From Tardiphaga sp. P9-11 (GTDB lineage Bacteria; Pseudomonadota; Alphaproteobacteria; Rhizobiales; Xanthobacteraceae): a stretch of DNA of 64,000 bases. This document shows positions 9,571-18,704 of this stretch, piece after piece. Within the stretch, counting starts at the first letter, position 1, and the number at the start of each line of letters is the position of its first letter. The stretch covers positions 62,001 to 126,000 of the forward strand of contig NZ_NPKQ01000002.1 of the NCBI RefSeq assembly GCF_008329525.1, given 5' to 3'. Below the pieces are notes generated by a model. That model made no database searches, was not told where the DNA came from, and worked only from the letters and a program-made list of their open reading frames with translations. Made by a program: the position numbers and the translations under genes.

Positions 9571-10722
9571 TCAGCTCTTGTGGTCGTCGTCCCGGCCGCT
9601 TGCGTCCGGCTCTGCGTCATCCGGCTCATCTTCGTCCCGCTCGTCCTCGTCGAAGTCGCCGTCTTCCTCGTCGTCAGAATCGTCTTCATCGTCGTCGAGT
9701 TCAGCAGTTTCGGGCTCTGCGGTCTCGTCTTCGTCCGACTTGTCCTCTGCGACCTCGGCCGTTTCGGCTTCAGTCTCGGCCTGCTCGGGCGCGATCACAT
9801 CAAGATCACCGGCTTCGAGTTCCGCGACTTCGGCCACTTCACTCGCCGGCTCCACGACATCCACTGTTTCGGTAAATTCAGCCACCTCGGTGAATTCAAC
9901 CTTGGCCTCCGCAAATGCCTGGGCCTCACCCGCGAATTCGACGGCGCCGGTTTCCGGTTCCTTGAGCTGCAGTTCCGGGAATTCCGGATCGGGCGCCGAC
10001 AGCGCCAGTTCCAGATCGCCGCCCTCCAAGGGATCCTCGTCCTCGCGGAGCGTCGGATCGTCGGACGGGTTGGGCACGCTGAAGCCGGAGGGCAGACGCG
10101 AATCCAGCAGACCCGTGCCCTTGAGCTCTTCGAGACCGGGCAGATCGCCGAGTGCCTCCAGGCTGAACTGCGACAGGAAGCTCTCGGTGGTGCCGAAGGT
10201 CAGCGGCCGGCCCGGCGTCTTGCGACGGCCGCGCGGCTTGATCCAGCCAGTTTCCAGCAGCACGTCGAGGGTGCCCTTCGAGGTGATGACGCCGCGAATG
10301 TCTTCGATTTCAGCGCGCGTCACCGGCTGATGATAGGCGACGATGGCGAGCACTTCGATGGCCGCACGCGACAGCTTGCGGGTCTCGGTGGTCTCGCGAG
10401 TCATCAGCCACGACAGGTCGCCGGCGGTACGGAACGTCCACTTGTTGGCGACACGGACCAGATTGACGCCACGCATGGCATAGTCGGCCTGCAACCGGGC
10501 CAGCGCCGCTTTGATATCGACGCCATCAGGCATGCGCTTGGCCAGCGCCGACTGGTCGAGCGGTTCGGTGGACGCAAACAGCAGCGCTTCGAGCAGGCGC
10601 AATTCTTCGGGGCGCGCCTCCGACTGGACTTCGGATTGTCCCTCGGGTTGCACGATCTGATCCTCGACATCGTCGATGCGTTTCTCGGCGAGGCTTGCCA
10701 TGTCTGGATCTCCTTCTTCCAC
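9571..10722 (-). CDS. scpB: Segregation and condensation protein B with long acidic tail
   Basis: ScpB binds ScpA and the SMC ATPase to form the bacterial condensin. The winged-helix core occupies about residues 40-215, with the family segments EALLFASTEPL and RAAIEVLAIVAYHQPVTRAE. From about residue 225 to 383 the protein is a very acidic, low-complexity extension dominated by Glu, Asp and Ala, more than a third of the protein. ScpB proteins are often near 200-250 residues, so the tail is the unusual part. The start follows the scpA stop with no gap. Confidence 0.94.
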   Translation of the reverse strand: MEEGDPDMASLAEKRIDDVEDQIVQPEGQSEVQSEARPEELRLLEALLFASTEPLDQSALAKRMPDGVDIKAALARLQADYAMRGVNLVRVANKWTFRTAGDLSWLMTRETTETRKLSRAAIEVLAIVAYHQPVTRAEIEDIRGVITSKGTLDVLLETGWIKPRGRRKTPGRPLTFGTTESFLSQFSLEALGDLPGLEELKGTGLLDSRLPSGFSVPNPSDDPTLREDEDPLEGGDLELALSAPDPEFPELQLKEPETGAVEFAGEAQAFAEAKVEFTEVAEFTETVDVVEPASEVAEVAELEAGDLDVIAPEQAETEAETAEVAEDKSDEDETAEPETAELDDDEDDSDDEEDGDFDEDERDEDEPDDAEPDASGRDDDHKS

Positions 10723-11550
10723 TTACTCGGCCGGAACTTCCGGCTCCACCTGCACAGGCTGGGCGATGTGCTTGCGGAAATACAAAGGCGCGAATGCTTC
10801 TTTCTGACTGAGGTCGAGCGTGCCCTCACGGACCAGCTCAAGTGCAGCCGCAAAACTTGAGGCCATCACCGTCGCGCGCTGCGCGGGGTCGGCAACGTAA
10901 GCCAGCAGATATTCGTCGAGACGGCTCCAGTCCTCGGCCATGCCGACCAGCCGCTCCAGCGACGCACGCGCTTCGCTGAGAGACCAGACGGTGCGCTTGG
11001 CGAGATGCACGCGCGTCAGTACGCGGGCCTGACGCTGGGTCGCATAGGCCGATAACAGGTCATAGAGCGTTGCCGTGAAACGCGGATGCTTGATCTCGGC
11101 GATCCCCTCGGCAAGGCCGCGCGGGAAGATATCGCGGTTGAGCTGCGGCCGGGTCATCAGCCGGTTCGAGGCTTCGCGAATGGCTTCAAGCCGGCGAAGG
11201 CGGTTGGCCAGCGCAGTTGCCATATCCTCGGCGCTCGGGCCCTCGCCCGGCACGGTCGTGTCCGGCAACAGCAGGCGCGACTTCAAAAACGCCAGCCAGG
11301 CGGCCATCACCAGATAGTCGGCGGCGAGTTCCAGACGGATCTTCCGCGCGGCTTCGATGAACAGCAGATACTGGTCGGCCAGCGCCAGAATCGAGATCTT
11401 GTGCAGATCTACCTTTTGCTGACGCGCCAATGCGAGCAGCAAGTCGAGCGGTCCTTCGTAACCTTCGACGTCGACGACCAGCGACGGCTCGTCGTCGGGA
11501 ACGACCTCGGCCGGCAATCCGGTTTCAAACGACAAAATCTCTGCGCTCAT
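10723..11550 (-). CDS. scpA: Segregation and condensation protein A
   Basis: The 275-residue kleisin of the Smc-ScpAB complex, bridging the SMC heads. The conserved YEGPLDLLLALARQQKVDL segment (about 29-47) marks the N-terminal SMC-neck binding domain, and the C-terminal winged helix is present. It overlaps the nagZ stop by four bases (ATGA) and abuts scpB, so nagZ-scpA-scpB is read as one operon, as in related alphaproteobacteria. Confidence 0.96.
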   Translation of the reverse strand: MSAEILSFETGLPAEVVPDDEPSLVVDVEGYEGPLDLLLALARQQKVDLHKISILALADQYLLFIEAARKIRLELAADYLVMAAWLAFLKSRLLLPDTTVPGEGPSAEDMATALANRLRRLEAIREASNRLMTRPQLNRDIFPRGLAEGIAEIKHPRFTATLYDLLSAYATQRQARVLTRVHLAKRTVWSLSEARASLERLVGMAEDWSRLDEYLLAYVADPAQRATVMASSFAAALELVREGTLDLSQKEAFAPLYFRKHIAQPVQVEPEVPAE

Positions 11551-12572
11551 GCACTTGCTCCTGCTCGAGCGATCAAGGCATCCAGTTCCGCGCGCCCTGC
11601 AGCGCGGTCGAACGGCTGCGGCTGACGGCGGGCAGCCACGGCTGCCTTGGCGCGCTCAAGCGCCTTCCCGACCAGAACCGGGGTCTCGCTGACGACGTCG
11701 CGCATCTCGTCCAGTTTGCCGTTGCAATGCAGGACCATGTCGCATCCGGCGCTGACGATCGCGCGCGTCCGCTCCGCGATGGATCCCGCCAGGGCATTCA
11801 TGGACACGTCATCACTCATCAACAAACCTTGGAACCCGATACTGCCGCGAATCACCTGTTCAATGATTGTCGCAGAAGTCGTGGCCGGTTGGGTGGCGTC
11901 CAGAGCGCTAAACACAACATGTGCAGTCATCGCCATCGGCAGGTCGGCGAGTGGACGAAATGCTTCAAAATCAGAAGCTTCGAGCTCACTCCTCGAGCTA
12001 TCCACGATCGGCAATTTGAAATGGGTGTCGGCCGTGGCCCGACCATGGCCAGGAATGTGTTTCAGGACCGGTAGAATGCCACCTTGCGACAGACCTTCGG
12101 TCACGGCACGGGCAATGATCGCGACCTTGCCGGGCTCCGTGCCATAAGCGCGATTACCGATTACGGCGTCAGCGCCTTCCACCGGGACGTCCGCCAGCGG
12201 CAGGCAATCCACGGTGATGCCAAGGTCCACAAGGTCGGCCGCGATGAGCCGGGAGCTCAGCCAGGCCGCCCTGAGACCCGCTTTCGGGTCTATATCGTAA
12301 AGCGTGCTGAACACAGCGCCGGGCGGATAGAGCGACCAGTGTGGCGGCCCAAGGCGCTGCACCCGGCCGCCTTCCTGATCGATCAGGATCGGCGCATCGA
12401 GGTCACCCGTCGTCCCGCGCATTTCCTCCACAAGTCGAGCGACTTGGGCAGGATTATCAATGTTGCGCTTGAAGAGGATGAAACCCCACGGCCGCTCGGC
12501 GCGCAGAAATGCGCGCTCCTCAGCGGTCAGCTCCAGTCCAGATACACCGGTTATGAATGCGCGTGTGCTCAT
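11547..12572 (-). CDS. nagZ: Beta-N-acetylhexosaminidase NagZ (GH3)
   Basis: A cytoplasmic family-3 glycoside hydrolase that removes GlcNAc from anhydro-muropeptides during cell-wall recycling. The 341-residue protein has IDQEGGRVQRL (64-74), the NagZ catalytic loop KHIPGHGRATADTH (171-184) supplying the Asp-His acid/base dyad, and the nucleophile region LMSDDVSM (251-258, likely Asp254). It sits 46 bases downstream of the SPOR-domain gene, so it may share an envelope-related operon. Confidence 0.95.
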   Translation of the reverse strand: MSTRAFITGVSGLELTAEERAFLRAERPWGFILFKRNIDNPAQVARLVEEMRGTTGDLDAPILIDQEGGRVQRLGPPHWSLYPPGAVFSTLYDIDPKAGLRAAWLSSRLIAADLVDLGITVDCLPLADVPVEGADAVIGNRAYGTEPGKVAIIARAVTEGLSQGGILPVLKHIPGHGRATADTHFKLPIVDSSRSELEASDFEAFRPLADLPMAMTAHVVFSALDATQPATTSATIIEQVIRGSIGFQGLLMSDDVSMNALAGSIAERTRAIVSAGCDMVLHCNGKLDEMRDVVSETPVLVGKALERAKAAVAARRQPQPFDRAAGRAELDALIARAGASA

Positions 12573-12618
12573 GGGGCCGATTAGCCCCCATCAACGCTCA
12601 CGGTCAAGGAAACGGCCG

Positions 12619-14100
12619 TTAATTCCTTTGGACGACGCACTGTCCGCCGGCAGATTTCAGGTTCCCGCAGACTTGCGAGGCCTCGTCCTGCGAGCCGAAC
12701 GGTCCGACCATGGCCCGATAATAAGTCCCCTTGTCGCCAAGGTCGGCCTTCTTGATCAGCGGAGCCCGCGATCCGAGCACCGAGGGGAACTTGGTCTGCA
12801 GGGCACGGAACGACGCCTGCGCATCACCCTCCGAGCGCTGGGACGACACCTGAACCACATAGCCGCCGCCGGAGGCCGCCGGGGCCGCCTGCTGGGTCGG
12901 GTTGGTCGAGGCCATACGTGAGGGCGCCGAAGGAGCAGCTACAGCCTGAGGCGCGGCTTGCGGTGATAGCGACATCGGGGCGCTGACCGATGCGTTGGCA
13001 TTGGTCGCGCGCGGTGCCGCAGCGGGCGCGGCTGCAGGAACCGCTGCCGGAGCTGCAATGCGGGCTGGCGCCTGACGCGCGGCGGGCGTGGCCCCGGCGT
13101 CAGACTGATCGCCCTTGACGGCAAAAGTACGGATCTTGCGGGGCTCATCGCCCTGCATCGCGCCGTTGCCGACCATGGGCTTGTTGCCTGGCGACACGCT
13201 GGCTGTGGATGGCGGGTTGGCATTCTGGTTCAGCGGCGGAAACACTACACGCGGACCAGCCTTTGTGGCGTCCTGTACGTTAACGGGCTGCTCTTCGCGC
13301 GACACTAGCCGCTCGGGCGCGCCACCGAGGCGATCCTGAATCGGCTTTCCGTCAGCAGATGCCGTTGCGGACGGCGCAACGATCTTGTTCGGACCAGGCT
13401 CGGCCTTGATGACCGGCGGTTCGCCGGTGCGCGCCGACCCCATGAATGAGCGATAGGCGAAGGCAGCGCCGGTACCGACAACGGCCAGCGTCAGCACGAT
13501 CGCGACAGTCGCCATGCCGCCGCGACGTTTCGGCGCCTCTTCCTGCTCGGCATAGCCGTCTTGATAGGCGTAGGGATCGTCCTGGTATTGATCGTCCTGC
13601 GGATGCTGCGCGCGCGTACCGTCGGCGCGGCCATACAGCGCATCGTCGTAGCGATTGGGATCGGGCTGTTCGTGAGCCTGATCGTACTGACCATGATAGT
13701 CGTGCGCCTGATGGTCCGCATGGGCGGCAAAGCCCGGCACCTGATGATAATCGGCCTCCGGCTCCAAACGCTGAGGCTCCTGATGCTGAGCGCCGTAACG
13801 CTGCACCGGATGACGATCCTCGAATTCCTGCTGCTGCGACTCATGGGCTGCCGCACGCTGCATCCACGGCGGCGGACCGGGCTGCACGGGTTCTTCTTCA
13901 TATTCCGGCTCGTCCTGATAGGCCGGTTCAGCTTGACGCGGCGCGGGCGCCGGGTGGCTGTTGCTGGCGAACGGGTCGGTTTGTCCGATCAGCCGTGCGA
14001 GTTCTGCGAGTGGATCGCCCTCGCCCTTCGTGCGCGATTGAGCATCGCGTCCGTAATCGTCATCCGCTGGGAAAGGTCGGTTCTGGTATCGATTAGCCAT
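12619..14100 (-). CDS. SPOR-domain membrane protein
   Basis: A 493-residue bitopic inner-membrane protein. Residues 1-190 are a cytoplasmic, Gln/His/Tyr/Asp/Glu-rich low-complexity region, followed by a basic stop (PKRR), one membrane span at about 196-215, a long Ala/Pro-rich periplasmic linker, and a C-terminal SPOR domain (about 411-490, starting GGYVVQVSSQRSEGDAQASF). SPOR domains bind denuded glycan strands at the division septum. Its position between argS and nagZ matches related genomes. A cell-division role is inferred from the domain. Confidence 0.9.
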   Translation of the reverse strand: MANRYQNRPFPADDDYGRDAQSRTKGEGDPLAELARLIGQTDPFASNSHPAPAPRQAEPAYQDEPEYEEEPVQPGPPPWMQRAAAHESQQQEFEDRHPVQRYGAQHQEPQRLEPEADYHQVPGFAAHADHQAHDYHGQYDQAHEQPDPNRYDDALYGRADGTRAQHPQDDQYQDDPYAYQDGYAEQEEAPKRRGGMATVAIVLTLAVVGTGAAFAYRSFMGSARTGEPPVIKAEPGPNKIVAPSATASADGKPIQDRLGGAPERLVSREEQPVNVQDATKAGPRVVFPPLNQNANPPSTASVSPGNKPMVGNGAMQGDEPRKIRTFAVKGDQSDAGATPAARQAPARIAAPAAVPAAAPAAAPRATNANASVSAPMSLSPQAAPQAVAAPSAPSRMASTNPTQQAAPAASGGGYVVQVSSQRSEGDAQASFRALQTKFPSVLGSRAPLIKKADLGDKGTYYRAMVGPFGSQDEASQVCGNLKSAGGQCVVQRN

Positions 14101-14205
14101 TGTGATGTCGCATCCCCTTCGGGAAAGCCGCCAACCCGCTTTTCAAACGAAACAGCCGCTATCAAGAACCGCCCACAGATCCCCATGTGAACGGTCGTCC
14201 CCTGT

Positions 14206-15999
14206 CTATCGCATCTCGTCCGGTGCGGTGACGCCGAGAACGGCGAGGCCCGAAGCCAGGACTGAGACGACGCTTTGGACAAGTGCCAATCGCGCTTTGG
14301 TAAGTTCTGCATCATTAGTGATAATGAAGCGTAAATGAGGCATATCACGCCCCCGCGTCCAGAGCGCGTGAAATTCGCTGGCGAGATCATACAGATAGAA
14401 GGCGATGCGGTGCGGCTCGTGCGCCGTCGCCGCGGATTCAATCATTCGTGGGTACAATGCTAGCTGCCGCATCAGGCTCAGCTCAGCGGGATCGTCGAGC
14501 CGCTCCATCACGGCATTCTTGAGATAGGCAACCCGCGCCTCGGTTTCCAGAGGCAGGTCGGTCAGCATCTCCCGCGCATTGCGGAAGATCGAATGGCCGC
14601 GGGCGTGACCGTACTGGACGTAGAAAACCGGGTTGTCTTTGGACTGCTCGATGACCTTGGCGAGGTCGAAATCCAGCACCGCGTCGTTCTTGCGGAACAG
14701 CATCATGAAGCGCACGGCGTCGGAACCGACCTCGTCGACCACTTCGCGCAAGGTGACAAAATCACCCGAGCGCTTCGACATCTTCACAGGCTCGCCGTTG
14801 CGCAGCAGTTTCACGAGCTGCACGATCTTGACGTCGAGTTCGGCCTTTCCCGCGGTGACCGCCTTGATCGCGGCCTGCACGCGCTTGATATAGCCGCCGT
14901 GATCGGCGCCCCAGACGTCGACCATGTTGAGGAAGCCGCGGTCGAACTTAGTCTTGTGATAGGCGATATCGGACGCAAAATACGTGTAGCCGCCGTCAGA
15001 TTTCAGCAGCGGACGATCGACGTCGTCGCCGTAGGCCGTGGCGCGAAACAGCGTCTGCTCGCGGTCCTCGTAGTCGTCGATGGGCTTACCCTTCGGCGGG
15101 GACAGCCGGCCGATATAGACGTCGCCTTTGCCGCGCAGGAATTCAATGGTTGCGCCGACCATGTCGGTGCCGCCATCGATCAGCGAACGCTCCGAGAAAA
15201 ACACTTCATGGGTGATGTTGAGCGCGGCGAGGTCGCCGCGGATCATCTCCATCATCATGGAAATGGCTTTGGGCCGCACGATCGGCAGCCACTTGTCCTC
15301 GGTCATCTGATTGAGCGCGCCGGCGTGTTCGGTGGCCAGCGTCTGTCCGACCGGAACCAGATAGTCCCCTGGATAAAGCCCCTCCGGGATTTCGCCGACG
15401 GTTTCGCCGAGCGCCTCGCGATAGCGCAGGAATGCCGAGCGCGCGAGCACATCGACCTGCGCGCCGGCGTCGTTGATGTAGTATTCGCGGGTGACGTCGT
15501 AGCCCGCCGTTGACAGCAGGCTCGCCAGTGCATCGCCGAACACGGCGCCGCGGCAATGGCCGACATGCATTGGACCGGTCGGATTGGCCGAGACATATTC
15601 GACATTCACCTTCTCACCGGCGCCGACGAGGCTGCGGCCATAGGCATCGCCATCGCGCAGCACCGCGCGCAGCGCATTTGCCCAAGCGGTCGTCTTCAGG
15701 GTGAGGTTGATGAAGCCGGGACCAGCTACATCGACGGAGGTCACCAGTTCGTCCGTGCGCAGCTTTGCGGCAATCGCTTCGGCGAGGTCGCGCGGCTTGG
15801 CCTTGGCTTCCTTCGCCAGTACCATCGCAGCGTTGCTTGCCATGTCGCCATGCGACGCGTCCTTGGTCGGCTCCACCACGACGCGCGACAGATCGATGCC
15901 AGCCGGCAGAACGCCCTCGGCCATGAGGGCATTGCAGATCGCGTGAACACGCGTGAGCACGTTGGCGAACAGATGCGGGGTTGGAGCGGATGTGGCCAT
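14206..15999 (-). CDS. argS: Arginyl-tRNA synthetase
   Basis: A class I synthetase charging tRNA-Arg. The 597-residue protein has the N-terminal additional domain, the HIGH-type motif HVGH (145-148, in [20 protein letters not shown]), the KMSKR loop ([13 protein letters not shown]) and the anticodon-binding C-terminal domain ([18 protein letters not shown]). It lies between the dNTPase gene and the SPOR gene on the same strand. Confidence 0.97.
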   Translation of the reverse strand: MATSAPTPHLFANVLTRVHAICNALMAEGVLPAGIDLSRVVVEPTKDASHGDMASNAAMVLAKEAKAKPRDLAEAIAAKLRTDELVTSVDVAGPGFINLTLKTTAWANALRAVLRDGDAYGRSLVGAGEKVNVEYVSANPTGPMHVGHCRGAVFGDALASLLSTAGYDVTREYYINDAGAQVDVLARSAFLRYREALGETVGEIPEGLYPGDYLVPVGQTLATEHAGALNQMTEDKWLPIVRPKAISMMMEMIRGDLAALNITHEVFFSERSLIDGGTDMVGATIEFLRGKGDVYIGRLSPPKGKPIDDYEDREQTLFRATAYGDDVDRPLLKSDGGYTYFASDIAYHKTKFDRGFLNMVDVWGADHGGYIKRVQAAIKAVTAGKAELDVKIVQLVKLLRNGEPVKMSKRSGDFVTLREVVDEVGSDAVRFMMLFRKNDAVLDFDLAKVIEQSKDNPVFYVQYGHARGHSIFRNAREMLTDLPLETEARVAYLKNAVMERLDDPAELSLMRQLALYPRMIESAATAHEPHRIAFYLYDLASEFHALWTRGRDMPHLRFIITNDAELTKARLALVQSVVSVLASGLAVLGVTAPDEMR

Positions 16000-16139
16000 G
16001 GCTGTACAGGAACCGGAACTTGCGCCGGGACTGTTCCCGGCTGGATTGCATCAAGGATGGATAGCGGTTTCGTATGCGTTCCGCTGCACTTGTTTGATTT
16101 CAAACAGCTACAGGCGTCCGAAAATCGCAGATTTCACAG

Positions 16140-16160
16140 CCCCGAAAGGCACTTACGGGG
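16140..16160 (-). terminator. Possible weak terminator hairpin after the dNTPase gene
   Basis: A 5-bp GC stem (CCCCG ... CGGGG) lies just past the dNTPase stop on the minus strand. There is no solid U-run. A second small dyad (TGTTTG ... CAAACA) is at 16091-16106. Confidence 0.3.
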
Positions 16161-16165
16161 ATCGC

Positions 16166-17380
16166 CTAACGCAATTCGGGGGTCGAGTCAAAGAGCCGAA
16201 TATGCTCGGTAATGGCAAAACGGTCGGTCATCCCGGCAATGAAATTGCCGATCCGGCGCGCCTGCTCGCCATCCGATTCCGGTTCGGCATCCTCTGGCGG
16301 TAGCCATTCAGGCGGTAGATCCTCGGGCGCGCGCTGATAGCGCGCGAACAGATCGGTGACGAGACATTCGGCCTCGACCATCACCCGCATGACGCGCTCA
16401 TGGCGGTACATGCGTTGCCAGAGGAAGGCCTTGATCCCCGCCTCGGCCTCTGCCGCGTCGGCGCGAAACGCAACGAGCTTCCGGCCGCAGCGACGAATGT
16501 CCTCGGCGGACTTCGGCAGCAACGCTCCAAGTCGCTGTTCCGTCTCGCCGATGACTGCGCCGATCAGATATGAAATCAGCTCGCGCACCAGTTCAGCGCC
16601 ACGCCGACTCTCATCGAGGTCGGGATAGCGCCTGTCGATCTCGGCGATCATGCCTTGCGTCAGCGGCATCGCCTTCAGGTCATCGACGGTGAACAGGCCT
16701 GCACGCAGTCCGTCATCAATGTCGTGAGCGTTATAGGCGATATCATCGGCAATCGCCGCTACCTGAGCCTCCAGTGACGCGAAGCTCGACAGTTCCAGAT
16801 CGAAGGTCCGGTCGTATTCGGTGATCCCAAACGGCACGCCGTGGGTGGCATAACGCCCGACCGGCGCGCCCGACGGACCGGTGAGCGGCCCGTTGTGTTT
16901 GACGATGCCTTCGAGGGTTTCCCAGGTCAGGTTGAGGCCGTCGAATTCCGGATAGCGGTGCTCCAGCGACGTCACGAGGCGCAGGGTTTGGGCATTGTGA
17001 TCGAAGCCGCCATGGGCCTCGAGACAGGCATCGAGCGCCCGCTCACCGGCATGACCAAACGGCGGATGGCCGATGTCATGGGCCAGCGCCAATGTCTCGG
17101 TCAGGTCTTCGTCGAGGCCCAGTTGCCGGGCCACGGCGCGGGCAATCTGCGCCACTTCCAAAGTGTGGGTGAGTCGGGTGCGGTAATGATCTCCCTCGTG
17201 AAACACAAAGACCTGGGTCTTGTGCTTGAGGCGTCGAAACGCGGTCGAATGGATCACCCGGTCGCAATCCCTGCGAAACGCGCTGCGGGTCCGGCTCGGA
17301 GCCTCGGAAAACAGCCGTCCGCGGCTGCGATCGGGGTCGCAGGCATAGGGGACGCGGGGAGCAGCCATTCCGACTGACAC
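16166..17380 (-). CDS. Deoxyguanosinetriphosphate triphosphohydrolase-like protein (HD domain)
   Basis: A 404-residue HD-superfamily dNTP triphosphohydrolase, hydrolysing dNTPs to deoxynucleosides and triphosphate. Metal ligands are seen in [10 protein letters not shown] (His72) and [17 protein letters not shown] (His101-Asp102), plus a downstream [15 protein letters not shown] segment. The N-terminal [23 protein letters not shown] is typical of the alphaproteobacterial dGTPase-like group. It is divergent from erpA. Confidence 0.92.
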   Translation of the reverse strand: MSVGMAAPRVPYACDPDRSRGRLFSEAPSRTRSAFRRDCDRVIHSTAFRRLKHKTQVFVFHEGDHYRTRLTHTLEVAQIARAVARQLGLDEDLTETLALAHDIGHPPFGHAGERALDACLEAHGGFDHNAQTLRLVTSLEHRYPEFDGLNLTWETLEGIVKHNGPLTGPSGAPVGRYATHGVPFGITEYDRTFDLELSSFASLEAQVAAIADDIAYNAHDIDDGLRAGLFTVDDLKAMPLTQGMIAEIDRRYPDLDESRRGAELVRELISYLIGAVIGETEQRLGALLPKSAEDIRRCGRKLVAFRADAAEAEAGIKAFLWQRMYRHERVMRVMVEAECLVTDLFARYQRAPEDLPPEWLPPEDAEPESDGEQARRIGNFIAGMTDRFAITEHIRLFDSTPELR

Positions 17381-17480
17381 GTGGTGTTTATCCTTGATCC
17401 AATTGATTCCTGAGCCTGCCGCACTTAACTATGGGGAGCGGCAGATTCAAATGGTTCGAATCGTGCCCGGAGAGCCAGAT

Positions 17481-17828
17481 ATGACAGACACTGCAGTCAC
17501 CGAGGCCCCTCTCAGCGTCAGCGCACGTGCTGCGCGCCGGATTGGCGAAATCCTGAAGACCGAAGGCAACGGCGCTATGCTCCGCGTTTCGGTCGAAGGC
17601 GGCGGCTGCTCCGGCTTCCAGTACAAGTTCGACGTCGAACGCGCCAAGGCTGACGACGACATCCTGATCGAACGCGACAGTGTCGTCGTGCTGGTCGATC
17701 CCGCTTCGGCCCCGTTTCTGGCCGGCTCCGAACTTGACTTCGTCGACGACCTGATCGGCGCTTCGTTCCGCGTCGTCAATCCGAACGCGACGGCGTCCTG
17801 CGGCTGTGGGACCAGCTTCTCGATCTGA
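17481..17828 (+). CDS. erpA: Iron-sulfur cluster insertion protein ErpA (HesB/IscA family)
   Basis: An A-type Fe-S carrier that delivers clusters to apoproteins. The start at 17481 gives 115 residues and has a good ribosome binding site (GGAGAG, 8 bases upstream); an open frame runs to 17394 without family resemblance. The three cluster ligands are intact: Cys43 (GGGCSGFQY), Cys107 and Cys109 (SCGCGTSF). It is monocistronic in this window, with convergent genes downstream. ErpA and other A-type carriers cannot be fully separated by eye. Confidence 0.92.
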   Translation: MTDTAVTEAPLSVSARAARRIGEILKTEGNGAMLRVSVEGGGCSGFQYKFDVERAKADDDILIERDSVVVLVDPASAPFLAGSELDFVDDLIGASFRVVNPNATASCGCGTSFSI

Positions 17829-17850
17829 GCCTGTCAGTTTCCTTCTCGGC

Positions 17851-18702
17851 TTACTTCTCCGCAAACAGGGCCCGCGCATTGCCATGCGCGATCTGCTTAG
17901 CGACTGACGGCGATAGTTGCGCTAGCCAGGCGCGATAGCCGTCCATGATATCGCCGTAGCTTGCCCAGCGTTCCGGCACCCAGGTGTCGGAGCCCAGCAG
18001 GAAGCGATCGGGATAACGCTCGAACAGCACCCGCCATTGCGGCGTCAGTTTGCCTGATCCGTCCACGATGCCGCTGCGGTAAGACAATTCACCCCAGAGC
18101 TTCGGGTATTTTATCAGCATCGCTGCGACACGGTCCGGCGCGAGGCTGAAGCCGGTATGTGCCCAGATAATCTGCGCACGCGGATTTTGCCGCATCAGAA
18201 TCTCGACCGCTTCGTCGTCGGCATGGGCGTGCAAATAGAGATTGTTGACGACGGCGAAGTCGACGGTCTTCTTGACCATCTCGGTATCGGCCGCCTTGCC
18301 GGTGAGATGGAATTCGCCGACGCCGCGATAATAGCCGCGTTTGAATTCCTCCTGCACCAGATCGAAGATCACGGGATCGTTGAACCAGCTGCCGATATCG
18401 GCGCGCACGCAATACGGCCGGATGAACGGCACCACCTGCAGATCACCCGCCTTGCTCTTCGCTTTGTCGTCCATCAGCACATGCGTGCCGGTGTTCGGAC
18501 GACTGGTCGCGAGAATGCCGGTGACACGGTTCTTCCTGAAAACCTCAAGCACCTCGTCGGGCTGGTAATATGGCTTCGGCTCCCAGTTGTAATGCATGTG
18601 GGCGTCGAAGATTTCGATCCGATCGTCGGCACGCACCTGTGCGACAACGAGTGCGGCCAGCAAAGCCGTCGCAGTAAGCGTTCTCACCAGCACTGAAGAC
18701 AT
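17851..18702 (-). CDS. Exported amidohydrolase / metal-dependent hydrolase
   Basis: A 283-residue protein with an N-terminal signal peptide (about 1-25, ending VRA-DD). The mature part begins IEIFDAHMHYNWEP, with the His35-x-His37 metal motif of amidohydrolase TIM barrels, and later contains HAHADD and WAHTGF, which fit further metal ligands. The substrate is not evident. The start at 18702 gives the signal peptide; the longer frame to 18852 overlaps the RND gene and is unlikely. It lies two bases downstream of the RND permease, suggesting co-transcription. Confidence 0.82.
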   Translation of the reverse strand: MSSVLVRTLTATALLAALVVAQVRADDRIEIFDAHMHYNWEPKPYYQPDEVLEVFRKNRVTGILATSRPNTGTHVLMDDKAKSKAGDLQVVPFIRPYCVRADIGSWFNDPVIFDLVQEEFKRGYYRGVGEFHLTGKAADTEMVKKTVDFAVVNNLYLHAHADDEAVEILMRQNPRAQIIWAHTGFSLAPDRVAAMLIKYPKLWGELSYRSGIVDGSGKLTPQWRVLFERYPDRFLLGSDTWVPERWASYGDIMDGYRAWLAQLSPSVAKQIAHGNARALFAEK

Positions 18703-18704
18703 CC

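Noticed and set aside
9496-10860. Plus-strand frame of 454 codons opposite scpB
   Set aside because: It mirrors scpB; the repetitive stretch reflects the acidic tail read backwards.
17450-17465. TGGTTCGAATCG resembling a tRNA T-arm
   Set aside because: No acceptor, D-arm or anticodon-arm pairing can be built around it; it lies just upstream of erpA.
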